A DNA stretch of 64,000 bases from Gordonia aichiensis NBRC 108223. Its GTDB lineage: Bacteria; Actinomycetota; Actinomycetes; Mycobacteriales; Mycobacteriaceae. The notes beneath the pieces were generated by a model. That model made no database searches, was not told the origin of the DNA, and saw only the letters and a list, made by a program, of their open reading frames with translations. Made by a program: the position numbers and the translations under genes. The stretch lies in NCBI RefSeq assembly GCF_000332975.1, contig NZ_BANR01000013.1:25854-89853 (forward strand), given 5' to 3'. Shown here one piece after another: positions 18,235-27,468 of the stretch; position 1 is the stretch's first letter, and the number at the start of each line of letters is the position of its first letter.

Positions 18235-19212
18235 ATGACCTGGACCACGGACAACCAGAAGAACCTGATGCTGTTCTCGGGGCGCGCCCACCCCGATCTG
18301 GCACAGGCTGTCGCCGACGAACTCGGCATCACGCTGACCCCGCAGACCGCGCGGAACTTCGCCAACGGCGAGATCTTCGTCCGCTACGAGGAGTCGGTCC
18401 GCGGTTCGGACGCCTTCGTGATCCAGAGCTGCCCCGCCCCGCTCAACGAGTGGGTCATGGAGGCGCTGATCATGATCGACGCCCTCAAGCGCGGTTCAGC
18501 CAAGCGCATCAGCGTGATCCTGCCGTTCTACCCGTACGCACGCCAGGACAAGAAGGCCCGCGGCCGTGAGCCGATCTCGGCCCGCCTGATCGCCGACCTG
18601 ATGAAGACCGCGGGCGCCGACCGCATCATCTCCGTCGACCTGCACACCGACCAGATCCAGGGCTTCTTCGACGGCCCCGTCGACCACATGCACGCCCAGG
18701 GCCAGCTGTCGGACTACGTGCGCGGCAAGTACGGCATCGACAACCTCGTCGTCGTGTCGCCGGATTCGGGTCGTGTGCGCGTGGCGGAGAAGTGGTCGGA
18801 CGCTCTCGGCGGCGCGCCGGTCGCGTTCATCCACAAGACGCGTGACCCGATGGTCGCCAACCAGATCGTCGCGCACCGCGTCGTCGGTGAGGTCGAGGGA
18901 CGTACCTGTGTGGTCATCGACGACATGATCGACACCGGCGGCACCATCGTCGGTGCTGTGTCGAAGCTGAAGGAAGCGGGCGCGGGCGACGTCATCATCG
19001 CCACCACGCACGCCGTCTTCTCCGATCCCGCCGCCGAGCGCCTCGCCAACTCCGAGGCCGACGAGGTGATCGTCACCGACACCCTGCCGATTCCGCAAGA
19101 GAAGCGTTTCGAGAAACTGACCGTGATCTCGATCGCCCCGCTGCTGGCCCAGACCATCCGCGAGGTCTTCGAACACGGCTCGGTGACAAGCCTTTTCGAC
19201 GGCAACGCCTGA
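18235..19212 (+). CDS. prs: Ribose-phosphate pyrophosphokinase
   Basis: A 325-residue enzyme making PRPP from ribose 5-phosphate and ATP for nucleotide, histidine, tryptophan and arabinogalactan-precursor synthesis. The family segments are intact: LPFYPYARQDKKARGREPIS, VDLHTDQIQGFF, and the PRPP-binding loop VVIDDMIDTGGTI near residues 224-236. Length is normal. It is preceded by glmU, and its stop is seven bases from the start of an MFS gene, an unusual operon partner. Confidence 0.97.
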   Translation: MTWTTDNQKNLMLFSGRAHPDLAQAVADELGITLTPQTARNFANGEIFVRYEESVRGSDAFVIQSCPAPLNEWVMEALIMIDALKRGSAKRISVILPFYPYARQDKKARGREPISARLIADLMKTAGADRIISVDLHTDQIQGFFDGPVDHMHAQGQLSDYVRGKYGIDNLVVVSPDSGRVRVAEKWSDALGGAPVAFIHKTRDPMVANQIVAHRVVGEVEGRTCVVIDDMIDTGGTIVGAVSKLKEAGAGDVIIATTHAVFSDPAAERLANSEADEVIVTDTLPIPQEKRFEKLTVISIAPLLAQTIREVFEHGSVTSLFDGNA

Positions 19213-19219
19213 CACTCCC

Positions 19220-20416
19220 ATGACAACCACCGCCGCCCGACGCGATTGGGCGGCGGTGGTGTCGCTTGGGCTCGGTGTGTTCACCATCACCACCACCGAG
19301 ATCATGCCGATCGGGTTGCTGCGGCCGATGGCCGACGACCTCGCCGTGTCGGAGGGCACCATCGGACTGACCGTCACCTTCTTCGCCTTCGTCGCGGCGC
19401 TGAGCGCACCGACGCTGTCCACCGCGACGCGACTGCTCGACCGTCGGCCGATCCTGCTCGCGGTGATGGCTGCCTTCGTCGTCGGGAACACGCTCACCGC
19501 ACTCGCGGTCAACTACGTGATGCTCGTCGTCGTCCGGATGGCGATCGGCATGGCATTGGGACTGATGTGGGCGATCGTCGCGGCAACCGCGGTACGCCTG
19601 GTGCCGCCGAACGCTGCCGTGCGTGCCACCACCATCGCGTTCTCCGGGGTCTCGCTGGCGTCGGTGCTGGGCATGCCGGTCGGCACCGTCATCGGCCAGG
19701 CCTTCGGCTGGCGCGCCGCCTACTGGACACTCGCCGGGCTGAGCGCGGTGACCCTCACGGCGCTGGCTCTACTGCTGAGATCGGTGCCCGGTGACAGCAA
19801 CACCATCGGTCTGCGTGGCCTGCCCGGGTTACTGCGCATGCGCGATCTACGCACCACACTCATCGTCACCGCACTGGTCATCACCGGCGCCTACGCCGCC
19901 TACACCTACGTCACCCCGTTCATCGTGGAGATCCTCGGCATCGACGCCGAGCTGGTCGGCGTCGTCCTGCTCGTGATGGGTGTGGCCGGGGTGACCGGCA
20001 ACTTCGCGGCCGGTGCCTTCCTCAACCGCACGCCGTCGGTGCGGTGGTCGCTGGCGACGATCATCGCGGTTCTCGCGGGCGCACTCATCCTCACCCCCGT
20101 CGCCAGTCTGTGGCTGCCTGCCGCGTTGGTCGGCCTCCTCGTGTGGGCGGCCGGATACGCTGCAGCACCGATCGGCTTGCAGACGACGGTGTTCCGCGTC
20201 GCGCCCGCCTACAGGGAATCGGCGACGACGCTGTACTCCACGACATTCAACCTCTCCATTGGTGTCGGAGCTCTGCTCGGAGCCCTCGCGATCGAGCGCG
20301 GCGGAGCGCTCGCACCCGTCATCGTCGGAGCCGTGTGCGCGACGGTCGCGCTTGCCGTCGCGCTCACCCTCCCCACGCGCGTGCGGCCCGACGATCCGGC
20401 CGCGGTGCCTGGGTAA
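19220..20416 (+). CDS. MFS transporter, DHA1 drug/sugar-efflux type
   Basis: A 398-residue, twelve-helix carrier. The N-terminal region EIMPIGLLRPMADDLAVSEG is characteristic of the AraJ/YdhP/SotB-like DHA1 group, followed by a cytoplasmic LLDRRPILL loop and the motif-C-like region SLASVLGMPVGTVIGQAFGW. Relatives export arabinose, drugs or amino-acid derivatives; the cargo is unknown. It begins seven bases after prs and is followed at ten bases by an ArsC-like gene, so it is probably co-transcribed with both. Confidence 0.9.
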   Translation: MTTTAARRDWAAVVSLGLGVFTITTTEIMPIGLLRPMADDLAVSEGTIGLTVTFFAFVAALSAPTLSTATRLLDRRPILLAVMAAFVVGNTLTALAVNYVMLVVVRMAIGMALGLMWAIVAATAVRLVPPNAAVRATTIAFSGVSLASVLGMPVGTVIGQAFGWRAAYWTLAGLSAVTLTALALLLRSVPGDSNTIGLRGLPGLLRMRDLRTTLIVTALVITGAYAAYTYVTPFIVEILGIDAELVGVVLLVMGVAGVTGNFAAGAFLNRTPSVRWSLATIIAVLAGALILTPVASLWLPAALVGLLVWAAGYAAAPIGLQTTVFRVAPAYRESATTLYSTTFNLSIGVGALLGALAIERGGALAPVIVGAVCATVALAVALTLPTRVRPDDPAAVPG

Positions 20417-20426
20417 GGTTGCGGCC

Positions 20427-20801
20427 ATGAACACTGGGCGCGACGCGACTGACGGCACCGAGACCGCGACGATCTACCACAACCCGAAGTGCTCGACTTC
20501 GCGCAAAGCCCTGCAACGACTGCGCGACGAGGGCATCGAGCCGACGATCGTGAAGTACCTCGACGAGCCGTACACCCGTGCACAATTGGAGACGATGTTC
20601 GCCGACGCAGGACTCACCGTCCGTCAGGCCGCCCGCAAGCGCGAAGCGCTCTACAAAGAACTCGAGCTCGATGCCGCGTCGGACGAGAAGCTGCTCGACG
20701 AGATGGTCGCGCACCCGATCCTCGTGGAGCGCCCGTTCGTGGTGACCGACAAGGGAACCCGTCTCGCACGACCGCTCGACAAACTCGACGAGATCCTCTG
20801 A
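20427..20801 (+). CDS. ArsC-like (glutaredoxin-type) arsenate reductase
   Basis: A 124-residue thioredoxin-fold protein. The motif HNPKCSTSRKAL places the catalytic cysteine at residue 22, and the C-terminal ERPFVVTDKGTRLARP matches the E. coli ArsC segment with its two active-site arginines. Glutaredoxin-type enzymes reduce arsenate using a low-molecular-weight thiol; mycothiol-containing actinobacteria often have other types, so the electron donor is uncertain. No arsB, acr3 or arsR gene is adjacent, which leaves room for a different role, as in the YffB/Spx-like relatives. It converges with the IclR gene four bases on. Confidence 0.85.
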   Translation: MNTGRDATDGTETATIYHNPKCSTSRKALQRLRDEGIEPTIVKYLDEPYTRAQLETMFADAGLTVRQAARKREALYKELELDAASDEKLLDEMVAHPILVERPFVVTDKGTRLARPLDKLDEIL

Positions 20802-20805
20802 TCGC

Positions 20806-21543
20806 TCAGAACAGCAGCGGTCCGACGGTATTCGCCAGCCCGCGCGCGGCGTCGGTGAGTGAGCAGATCGCCTCCAGCCTGCTCGACACCCCGCCGATCA
20901 TCACCGCACCGCGAACCGCACCGTTGACGTCGTAGATCGGCACGGCGAGATGGGCGTGGTGCACCACCAGTTCACCGTCGTCGACCGCGACGTCGGTGCG
21001 TCGTATCTCGACGATCTGCTCTTCGAGTCGGGCAGGATCGATGATCGTTGCGGGCGTGACAGGGACGAGCGGCAGCTCCAGCACGTCACGCCACTGCGAC
21101 AACGACGCCAACAGCAGCTTGCCCGCTGCCGACGCGTGGAGATATCGCATGAGTTCGCCGACACCGTCGAGCGGATGGTCGGGGTCGGCGTCGAGGACAC
21201 GCACCGAGGCGGGCCTGAAGTAGAGCAGATGAACGGCGAAGCGTACCGAGCCCCGGAAGTCGTCGAGGCGCTCGGCCGCGCGAGCAGGGACCGGTGGCGT
21301 GGCGACCCCGTCGACGAAGGAAGCGAGACGGGCGCCGATCGCGAAACCGCGCAAATCGGCTGTCCGCACCAGGAATTCGTCGGCGACGAGACTGTTGAGC
21401 AGGCGGTAGGTGCTGGCGGACGGGAGGTCGAGACGCTCGGCGATGTCGCGGGCCGTCGTACCGATCCCGAGGTCTGCGACGGTCTCGATGATCTGCAGCG
21501 CGCGCACCACCGAATCCGACTTCGGCGCACGACCTATCGCCAT
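20806..21543 (-). CDS. IclR-family transcriptional regulator
   Basis: A 245-residue regulator with an N-terminal winged helix-turn-helix (VVRALQIIETVADLGIGTTA and PSASTYRLLNSLVADEF, about residues 11-60) and a C-terminal IclR effector domain (ASAAGKLLLASL motif). IclR proteins bind 14-15-bp palindromes. It is upstream-adjacent on the minus strand to an amino-acid permease, 43 bases downstream of that gene's stop, and a perfect 14-bp palindrome in the permease/eat divergent promoter is a candidate binding site. Confidence 0.9.
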   Translation of the reverse strand: MAIGRAPKSDSVVRALQIIETVADLGIGTTARDIAERLDLPSASTYRLLNSLVADEFLVRTADLRGFAIGARLASFVDGVATPPVPARAAERLDDFRGSVRFAVHLLYFRPASVRVLDADPDHPLDGVGELMRYLHASAAGKLLLASLSQWRDVLELPLVPVTPATIIDPARLEEQIVEIRRTDVAVDDGELVVHHAHLAVPIYDVNGAVRGAVMIGGVSSRLEAICSLTDAARGLANTVGPLLF

Positions 21544-21586
21544 CTCGCCCCCTCACCCCGGTTCGACGACCGACTCCCTCCCCTGC

Positions 21587-23119
21587 TCACCGCAGCGTCG
21601 CCGTGGTGAGGATGTCGGCGCTCGTCGTTGCGTCGAAGACGCCGACACCGGCGAGGAGTCGAGGACTACGCCGTGCGACGAGCAGCACGATCGCAGTCAC
21701 CACGATCATCGACGCGACGTAGACGACGCCGAGAACACGACCGTGTCCGACGCCTGTGCCGAAGGCGGTCACCAACAACACGCCGAGAATGACCGCTGTG
21801 ACCACACCGAGCGCCATGATGCGCTTGCTGGGTTCCCCGATTCGGCCGAGCAGCACTGGAGAGGCGAGACACGCTGTGAGGTAACTGCCCATGTAGCCCA
21901 GTGCGCTGAGTGTCAGGAAGTCGCGGATGCCGTCCTGCGGGTTGCCGCCGCACCAGAGGAACACGAGCGGACCGAGCGTCACGATCGCCATCGCCCAGAC
22001 CGTCGCGACGGCAGGCGTATGGAAGCGGCGATGAGTGCGTCCGAACGCCTCGGGGACCACGCGTTCACGTCCCAATGTGAACAGCACCCGCACGAGTGCG
22101 TTGACCGACGCGAGCGCGCAGGCGAAGAACGACGTCGCGATCCCGACGTCGAGAATGACCGCCGTGACGCGTGTTCCGTCGGATAGGAACAGTGCGGCCA
22201 GCGGTGTGGAGCTCTCGCGCACGCCCGCCGGGGCGTCGAACATCGCGAGCGACTGTGTCGTCACAGCGAGCAGATAGATGACGCCTGCGGCGATCGGCGT
22301 CCACCTCAGCGTGCGCGGGACGCTCCGGAACGGTCGGTGCGCTTCGGCGGAGAGCGTTGTCGCACTCTCGAATCCGACGAAGGCACTGACAGCGACCACG
22401 ATCATCAGACCCATCGAGCCGACGTCGACCTGCGGGGCGAACACCTGCGACCAATCGGCCGAATGATGGGTGATCCCGAGCCACACCATCAGTCCGACCA
22501 GGATCACTACCGCGACCACCTCGATGACGAGAGTCGCCGTGGCCGAGACCTTGATCCCGCGCACCATCAGGACTGTCATCAGCGCCGCGGCGACCACCAC
22601 GATCGCACAGACGACAGGCAGCCACACCGACGTCGACACCCCGACACTGACCGCAATGTGGTTGAGGTACAAGCCGACTGCAAGCAGACCCGCCATGCTC
22701 ACCGAGCCGTATCCGACAATGGCCGACCACGCGGTCGGGAGCGCAACCCGCGACCCGAGCCCCTGCGCCACGTACGAGTAGAGACCACCGACGACCGCAA
22801 GGCGTTGTGCCATGGGCCGGATACACGCCGAGATCATCATGACGACGACCATCGCCACCGCGAACGAGATGACACCGCCCGCGCCGCTCATCGCGGCGAT
22901 CACGAACAGCGGAGTCACCGCCGACGTCCCGGCCGGCGCGATGGCCGCCACCGACTGCGCGAACACGGGTATGAAGGGAAGCTGACGCCGCGTCAGTCCA
23001 CTCACCGGCGACTCGTCGGCGACCAGCGGGGACGCTGCGGCGGGCGCCGACGAGACGGCAGCAGAGGATGTGGACGGCATAGCGCTCTCTACCGTGACGG
23101 AGCGCTCGTTGCGACGCAT
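21587..23119 (-). CDS. APC-superfamily amino-acid/amine permease
   Basis: A 510-residue transporter with a roughly 45-residue Ser/Ala-rich cytoplasmic N-terminus and about fourteen membrane segments. The segments QSVAAIAPAGTSAVTPLFV (helix 1 with the broken-helix glycine region) and FVGFESATTLSAEAHRP (helix 6 region) are APC signatures. The substrate cannot be read from sequence. An ATG 13 codons downstream is an alternative start. The gene is divergent from the ethanolamine module and precedes an IclR regulator, so it may import a related amine or amino acid under the same control. Confidence 0.88.
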   Translation of the reverse strand: MRRNERSVTVESAMPSTSSAAVSSAPAAASPLVADESPVSGLTRRQLPFIPVFAQSVAAIAPAGTSAVTPLFVIAAMSGAGGVISFAVAMVVVMMISACIRPMAQRLAVVGGLYSYVAQGLGSRVALPTAWSAIVGYGSVSMAGLLAVGLYLNHIAVSVGVSTSVWLPVVCAIVVVAAALMTVLMVRGIKVSATATLVIEVVAVVILVGLMVWLGITHHSADWSQVFAPQVDVGSMGLMIVVAVSAFVGFESATTLSAEAHRPFRSVPRTLRWTPIAAGVIYLLAVTTQSLAMFDAPAGVRESSTPLAALFLSDGTRVTAVILDVGIATSFFACALASVNALVRVLFTLGRERVVPEAFGRTHRRFHTPAVATVWAMAIVTLGPLVFLWCGGNPQDGIRDFLTLSALGYMGSYLTACLASPVLLGRIGEPSKRIMALGVVTAVILGVLLVTAFGTGVGHGRVLGVVYVASMIVVTAIVLLVARRSPRLLAGVGVFDATTSADILTTATLR

Positions 23120-23135
23120 CGTTTTCGTGTTTCCA

Positions 23136-23149
23136 GCGCGTTAACGCGC
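23136..23149. promoter_or_regulatory. Perfect 14-bp palindrome in the permease/eat divergent promoter
   Basis: GCGCGTTAACGCGC is a perfect palindrome 17 bases upstream of the APC permease start and 142 bases before eat. Its size and position suit a dimeric repressor such as the neighbouring IclR protein. A further pair ATTCCG/CGGAAT (about 23214-23236) lies on the eat side. Confidence 0.45.
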
Positions 23150-23290
23150 GTGAGAAATCTCGACTCTCGGTTTCCCACACTCCCTTACATCGACGCCACT
23201 GTGAGGTGACACACATTCCGTACCGTCATGCCGGAATCGAGTAATCAGCGAGACCGACGGTGATCTCGCCACCGCACGAAAGGTCCGTTC

Positions 23291-24649
23291 ATGAGCACAA
23301 TCGACTCCGGGAGCAGCAGCCCGACGACAGCGTCGTCGACCGGCGGCTCTGCCGATTACCTCGACAAACGCCGCCTCAAAACCGGCACGGCCGGATGGGT
23401 GCTGCTCGCCGGCCTCGGTGTCAGTTACGTCATCAGCGGCGACTACTCGGGGTGGAACTTCGGCCTCGAGCAGGGCGGCTTCGGCGGTCTCGCGATCGCC
23501 GCGGTCATCATCGCCGCGATGTACTTCGCCATGGTGCTGGGCATGGCCGAGATGAGTTCGGCGCTGCCCGCCGCCGGTGGCGGCTACACCTTCGCCCGTC
23601 GTGCGCTCGGTACGTGGGGCGGAATGGCCACGGGCACCGCGGTCCTGATCGAGTACGCGATCGCACCCGCGGCCATCGCCACCTTCATCGGCGTACACCT
23701 CGCAGGTGTCGGTGAGGCGCTCAAAGTGATGTTCGTGATCACCGCGATCGCACTCGCCGGACTGATCGTGTTCGCGATCGCGGCGATCGGCGACTTCTCG
23801 TGGTCGAACCTCACCGACATCGCGCCCTCCGATGCAACGGGCGCGAGTTCGTTCCTGCCGCACGGATATCTGGGCATCTGGGCCGCCATCCCGTTCGCGA
23901 TCTGGTTCTTCCTCGCCGTCGAGGGTGTGCCGTTGGCCGCCGAGGAAGCCAAGAACCCGGCCCGCAACGTGCCGCGCGGGATCATCGCTGCCATGTGTGC
24001 GCTGATCTGCACGTGCGCGCTGGTGCTGTTCCTGGTGCCCGGCGCGGGTGGGGCGTCGGCGATGCAGAGTTCGGGCAACCCGTTGGTCGAGGCGCTGGGC
24101 AGCGGCACCGCGCACACCGTCGTCAACTACATCGGTCTCGCAGGCCTGGTGGCGAGCTTCTTCTCGATCATCTACGCCTACTCGCGCCAGCTCTTCGCAC
24201 TCTCGCGCGCGGGCTACCTGCCGAAGTCGTTGTCGGTGACCAACTCCCGCAAGTCCCCGACGCTGGCGCTCATCGTGCCCGGCATCGTCGGCTTCCTCCT
24301 GTCGCTGACCGGGCAGGGCGCCATGCTGCTGAACATGGCCGTCTTCGGTGCGGCGCTGAGCTACGTGCTGATGATGATCAGCCACATCGTGCTGCGCATC
24401 CGGGAGCCCGAACTCGCACGCCCGTACCGGACGCCGGGCGGCATCGTGACGACGGCGTTCGCGCTCGTCATCGCAGTGCTCGCGCTCGTGGCCACCTTCC
24501 TCGTCGACATCAAGGCGGCAACCGGCTGTCTCATCGTGTTCGCCCTCTTCATGGCGTATTTTGGCCTCTACAGCCGCAAGCGGCTGGTCTTCGCCAGTGC
24601 CGACGAAGAGTTCGAGGCCATTGCCGACGCCGAAGAGGGACTCTCGTGA
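23291..24649 (+). CDS. eat: Ethanolamine permease
   Basis: A 452-residue APC-type membrane transporter of the ethanolamine permease subfamily. The early segment VISGDYSGWNFGLEQGGFGG and the following MAEMSSALPAAGGGYTFARR are characteristic; VEGVPLAAEEAKNPARN is the helix-6 region. About twelve membrane helices are visible. Its TGA overlaps the GTG of eutB (GTGA), so uptake and deamination are translationally coupled. A ribosome binding site (GAAAGG) precedes the ATG. Confidence 0.93.
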   Translation: MSTIDSGSSSPTTASSTGGSADYLDKRRLKTGTAGWVLLAGLGVSYVISGDYSGWNFGLEQGGFGGLAIAAVIIAAMYFAMVLGMAEMSSALPAAGGGYTFARRALGTWGGMATGTAVLIEYAIAPAAIATFIGVHLAGVGEALKVMFVITAIALAGLIVFAIAAIGDFSWSNLTDIAPSDATGASSFLPHGYLGIWAAIPFAIWFFLAVEGVPLAAEEAKNPARNVPRGIIAAMCALICTCALVLFLVPGAGGASAMQSSGNPLVEALGSGTAHTVVNYIGLAGLVASFFSIIYAYSRQLFALSRAGYLPKSLSVTNSRKSPTLALIVPGIVGFLLSLTGQGAMLLNMAVFGAALSYVLMMISHIVLRIREPELARPYRTPGGIVTTAFALVIAVLALVATFLVDIKAATGCLIVFALFMAYFGLYSRKRLVFASADEEFEAIADAEEGLS

Positions 24650-26052
24650 CCTACAGCCATTCACTTCGCGGACACACCTATCAGTTCGCCGATCTCATCG
24701 ACGTGATGGCCAAAGCCACACCGGCACGTTCGGGCGACGAATTGGCCGGGTGCGCAGCACAATCCGACGCCGAGCGCGCGGCAGCGGCATGGGTGCTCGC
24801 CGACCTCCCGCTCACCGTGTTTCTTGAAGACATGCTCGTCCCGTACGAGTCCGACGAGGTGACGCGCCTGATCATCGACACCCACGACCGCGAGGCATTC
24901 GCACCCATCTCGCACCTGACGGTCGGCGGCCTGCGTGACTGGCTGCTCGAACAGGTCGTTGCGCCCGGGGGGACGCAGCGGCTGCAGGCGGTGTCGCCGG
25001 GATTGACCCCGGAAATGGTTGCCGCTGTCAGCAAGCTGATGCGCAATCAGGATCTGATCGCGGTCGCGCGGCGAATGGAGGTCACCGCGGGATTCCGCAC
25101 CACCATCGGGCTGCCGGGACGCCTGGCCACCCGACTGCAGCCCAACCACCCGACCGACGATCCGAGGGGTATCGCCGCCGGTCTGCTCGATGGGCTACTA
25201 CTGGGCTGCGGCGACGCGGTCGTCGGGATCAATCCGGCCACCGACTCGCCGCAGGCGACGTCGACATTGCTGGAACTGCTCGACGATGTGCGCCAGCGTT
25301 TCGAGATCCCGATGCAGTCGTGCGTGCTCTCCCACGTGACCACGACCATCGGCCTCGTGGAGGCAGGCGCGCCGGTCGACCTGGTGTTCCAGTCCATCGC
25401 GGGCACCGAGGGCGCCAACCGGGGATTCGGCGTCGACCTCGCGGTACTCAACGAGGGCAACGAGGCGGGGCGGTCACTGCACCGCGGGACCGTCGGCGAC
25501 AACGTGATGTATCTGGAAACCGGTCAGGGGTCGGCGCTGTCGGCCGGTGCTCACCTGGGGACCGGAGGGCGCCCCGTCGACCAGCAGACGCTCGAGGCGC
25601 GCGCCTACGCGGTGGCACGGTCGTTGGAACCGTTACTGGTCAACACCGTCGTAGGGTTCATCGGCCCTGAGTACCTGTTCGACGGAAAGCAGATCATCCG
25701 TGCGGGACTCGAGGACCACTTCTGCGGCAAGCTGCTCGGTCTGCCGATGGGCGTCGACGTCTGCTACACCAACCACGCCGAAGCCGATCAGAACGACATG
25801 GACACCCTGCTGAGCCTGCTCGGCATGGCAGGCGTCGGATTCGTCATCACCGTGCCGGGTGCCGACGACATCATGCTCGGCTACCAGAGCCTGTCGTTCC
25901 ACGACGTGCTCTACCTGCGCGACGTCCTCGGACTGCGCGCAGCGCCCGAGTTCGAGGCCTGGATGCAGACGATCGGTATGGCCGACGCCGGCGGCCATGT
26001 GGTGCCACTCGACCCGGGTACCTCACCCCTGCGCGGATTGGCGGCGTCGTGA
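24646..26052 (+). CDS. eutB: Ethanolamine ammonia-lyase large subunit
   Basis: A 468-residue catalytic subunit of the adenosylcobalamin-dependent lyase that splits ethanolamine into acetaldehyde and ammonia. Length and the conserved segments TTIGLPGRLATRLQPNHPTD, FQSIAGTEGANRGFGVDL and ETGQGSALSAGAH fit EutB. It starts with GTG overlapping the eat stop and ends overlapping the eutC start, so the three form one operon. The acetaldehyde product needs an aldehyde dehydrogenase not encoded here. Confidence 0.96.
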   Translation: MTYSHSLRGHTYQFADLIDVMAKATPARSGDELAGCAAQSDAERAAAAWVLADLPLTVFLEDMLVPYESDEVTRLIIDTHDREAFAPISHLTVGGLRDWLLEQVVAPGGTQRLQAVSPGLTPEMVAAVSKLMRNQDLIAVARRMEVTAGFRTTIGLPGRLATRLQPNHPTDDPRGIAAGLLDGLLLGCGDAVVGINPATDSPQATSTLLELLDDVRQRFEIPMQSCVLSHVTTTIGLVEAGAPVDLVFQSIAGTEGANRGFGVDLAVLNEGNEAGRSLHRGTVGDNVMYLETGQGSALSAGAHLGTGGRPVDQQTLEARAYAVARSLEPLLVNTVVGFIGPEYLFDGKQIIRAGLEDHFCGKLLGLPMGVDVCYTNHAEADQNDMDTLLSLLGMAGVGFVITVPGADDIMLGYQSLSFHDVLYLRDVLGLRAAPEFEAWMQTIGMADAGGHVVPLDPGTSPLRGLAAS

Positions 26053-26852
26053 GCACCCACAGCATCCGGCCGGGGTCGTCTGCAGCGACTCCCGCCGACG
26101 ATCCGTGGACCGCCATGCGCGGTCTGACCCAGGCCCGAATCGGATTGCAGCGCAGCGGAAATGCGCTGTCGAGTGCCGACGTCCTGCAGTTCCAGGCCGA
26201 CCACGCCGCCGCTCGCGACGCCGTGCACACCCCGATGGATGCCGATGGCGTCGTCGAGGGTCTCCGGGCTCTGGGGTTGGGCGACCCGGTGGTCGTCACC
26301 AGCCAGGCGTCGTCGCGGGCTGAGTATCTGCGTCGCCCCGACCTCGGACGGGTACCGGAGGATCTGGAAGCCATCGAGCATTCGGGCGCCGACATCGGGT
26401 TCGTGATCGCCGACGGATTGTCGGCGACGGCTGTCGACACACACGCCGTCACGCTCGTCGAGACGATCGCCGCGGAACTGTCGCCGCGGTTCTCGATCGC
26501 ACCGCCGGTCGTCGCCACGCAGGCCCGCGTCGCACTCGGCGATCACATCGGCGAGGCACTCGGGGTGGACGTCCTGCTCGTCATCATCGGCGAGCGCCCA
26601 GGACTGTCGGTGGCCGACAGCCTCGGCATCTATCTGACGTATCGACCCGAACGCGGTCGTCGCGACTCCGAACGCAATTGCATCTCCAACATCCACCCAC
26701 CCGACGGACTCGGTTACCGCGACGCGGCGCGAATCGTCGGGGCGCTGGTGGTGGGCGCGCGGGCACTCGACGCCTCGGGCGTCGCGCTCAAGGACACGTC
26801 GTCGGACGATCCAGCAGTCGCAGAGGCGGCGGCGCAGGGCGAGCTCGGCTGA
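26049..26852 (+). CDS. eutC: Ethanolamine ammonia-lyase small subunit
   Basis: A 267-residue partner of EutB that forms part of the cobalamin-binding interface. The segments ARIGLQRSGNALSSADVLQF and ARDAVHTPMD are typical, as are GERPGLSVADSLGIYLTY and the late region with SNIHPPDGLGY. It starts with GTG overlapping the eutB stop by four bases. The operon ends here: no eutA reactivase and no microcompartment shell gene follows. Confidence 0.96.
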   Translation: MSTHSIRPGSSAATPADDPWTAMRGLTQARIGLQRSGNALSSADVLQFQADHAAARDAVHTPMDADGVVEGLRALGLGDPVVVTSQASSRAEYLRRPDLGRVPEDLEAIEHSGADIGFVIADGLSATAVDTHAVTLVETIAAELSPRFSIAPPVVATQARVALGDHIGEALGVDVLLVIIGERPGLSVADSLGIYLTYRPERGRRDSERNCISNIHPPDGLGYRDAARIVGALVVGARALDASGVALKDTSSDDPAVAEAAAQGELG

Positions 26853-26883
26853 GGCGCCGCTCGGCGGCAGTTCTACTCGGGTT

Positions 26884-27369
26884 CTACTCTGTAGAAGCCT
26901 TACTCGACGGCTCCGCCACGGCTGAGACCACTCGCTCTCGGCGCGGCGGCAGCGCACGCACCGCGGAGGGAACGACCACGCCGATCAGTCCCCGCGCGGT
27001 GGCCTTGGTGCAGTCGAGGAAGTCGAAGTAGTCGCGCCACACCACGATCGCGCCGTCGACCACCTCGAACCGCCCGCACACCCAGAAGCGGATGCGTACG
27101 CGTCCGAGCCGGATCTCGTCGATCCGTTCGGTCAGTACGACCGTGTCGTCGGTGGCGATGTTGATCATCCGGTAGTCGAAGCCGGCGTACGACGCCGAGT
27201 CCATCGCACCGAAAATCTTGGCGACACCTCGCTTGCCGCGGATCGTCGGCAATCCGACATTGCTGTAGACGATGTTCTCGGCGACGTCGGCCATCGCAGC
27301 GGCGCTGTCGCCACGGGCGAGGGCGTCAAGGAAGTCGGTGACGATGCGTTCAGGTGTGCGAGAGGTCAT
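26884..27369 (-). CDS. Limonene-1,2-epoxide-hydrolase-like (NTF2-fold) protein
   Basis: A 161-residue protein of the cystatin-like/NTF2 fold. Residues equivalent to the limonene epoxide hydrolase active site are present: Tyr and Asn in IVYSNVG, the Arg-x-Asp pair in LTERIDEI and the Asp in VVWRDYFDF, so an epoxide hydrolase similar to mycobacterial EphG is likely. A 25-residue basic/serine tail follows the domain. It converges with eutC, 31 bases apart. The physiological epoxide is not known. Confidence 0.8.
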   Translation of the reverse strand: MTSRTPERIVTDFLDALARGDSAAAMADVAENIVYSNVGLPTIRGKRGVAKIFGAMDSASYAGFDYRMINIATDDTVVLTERIDEIRLGRVRIRFWVCGRFEVVDGAIVVWRDYFDFLDCTKATARGLIGVVVPSAVRALPPRRERVVSAVAEPSSKASTE

Positions 27370-27468
27370 GGTGTTCCAGTATGCCGACGGCAGTGGGGCC
27401 GCCGAGGTCGGATCGCGCGATCAACAACAGCGCGATCCGACCTGGGTAACTCAGGACATGACGCCCAC

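Noticed and set aside
20427..20801. Arsenic resistance operon
   Set aside because: Only the ArsC-like gene is present; no arsenite exporter or ArsR regulator is adjacent, and the neighbouring MFS is not of the ArsB or Acr3 type.
23180..23230. TGTGAGGTGACACA before eat as a CRP/GlxR box
   Set aside because: The TGTG/CACA halves are two bases too close for the 16-bp CRP consensus.
26882..26896. Small hairpin TTCTAC/GTAGAA at the eutC/epoxide-hydrolase junction as a bidirectional terminator
   Set aside because: Only six base pairs, weak A/T content and overlap with the stop codon; not distinguishable from chance.
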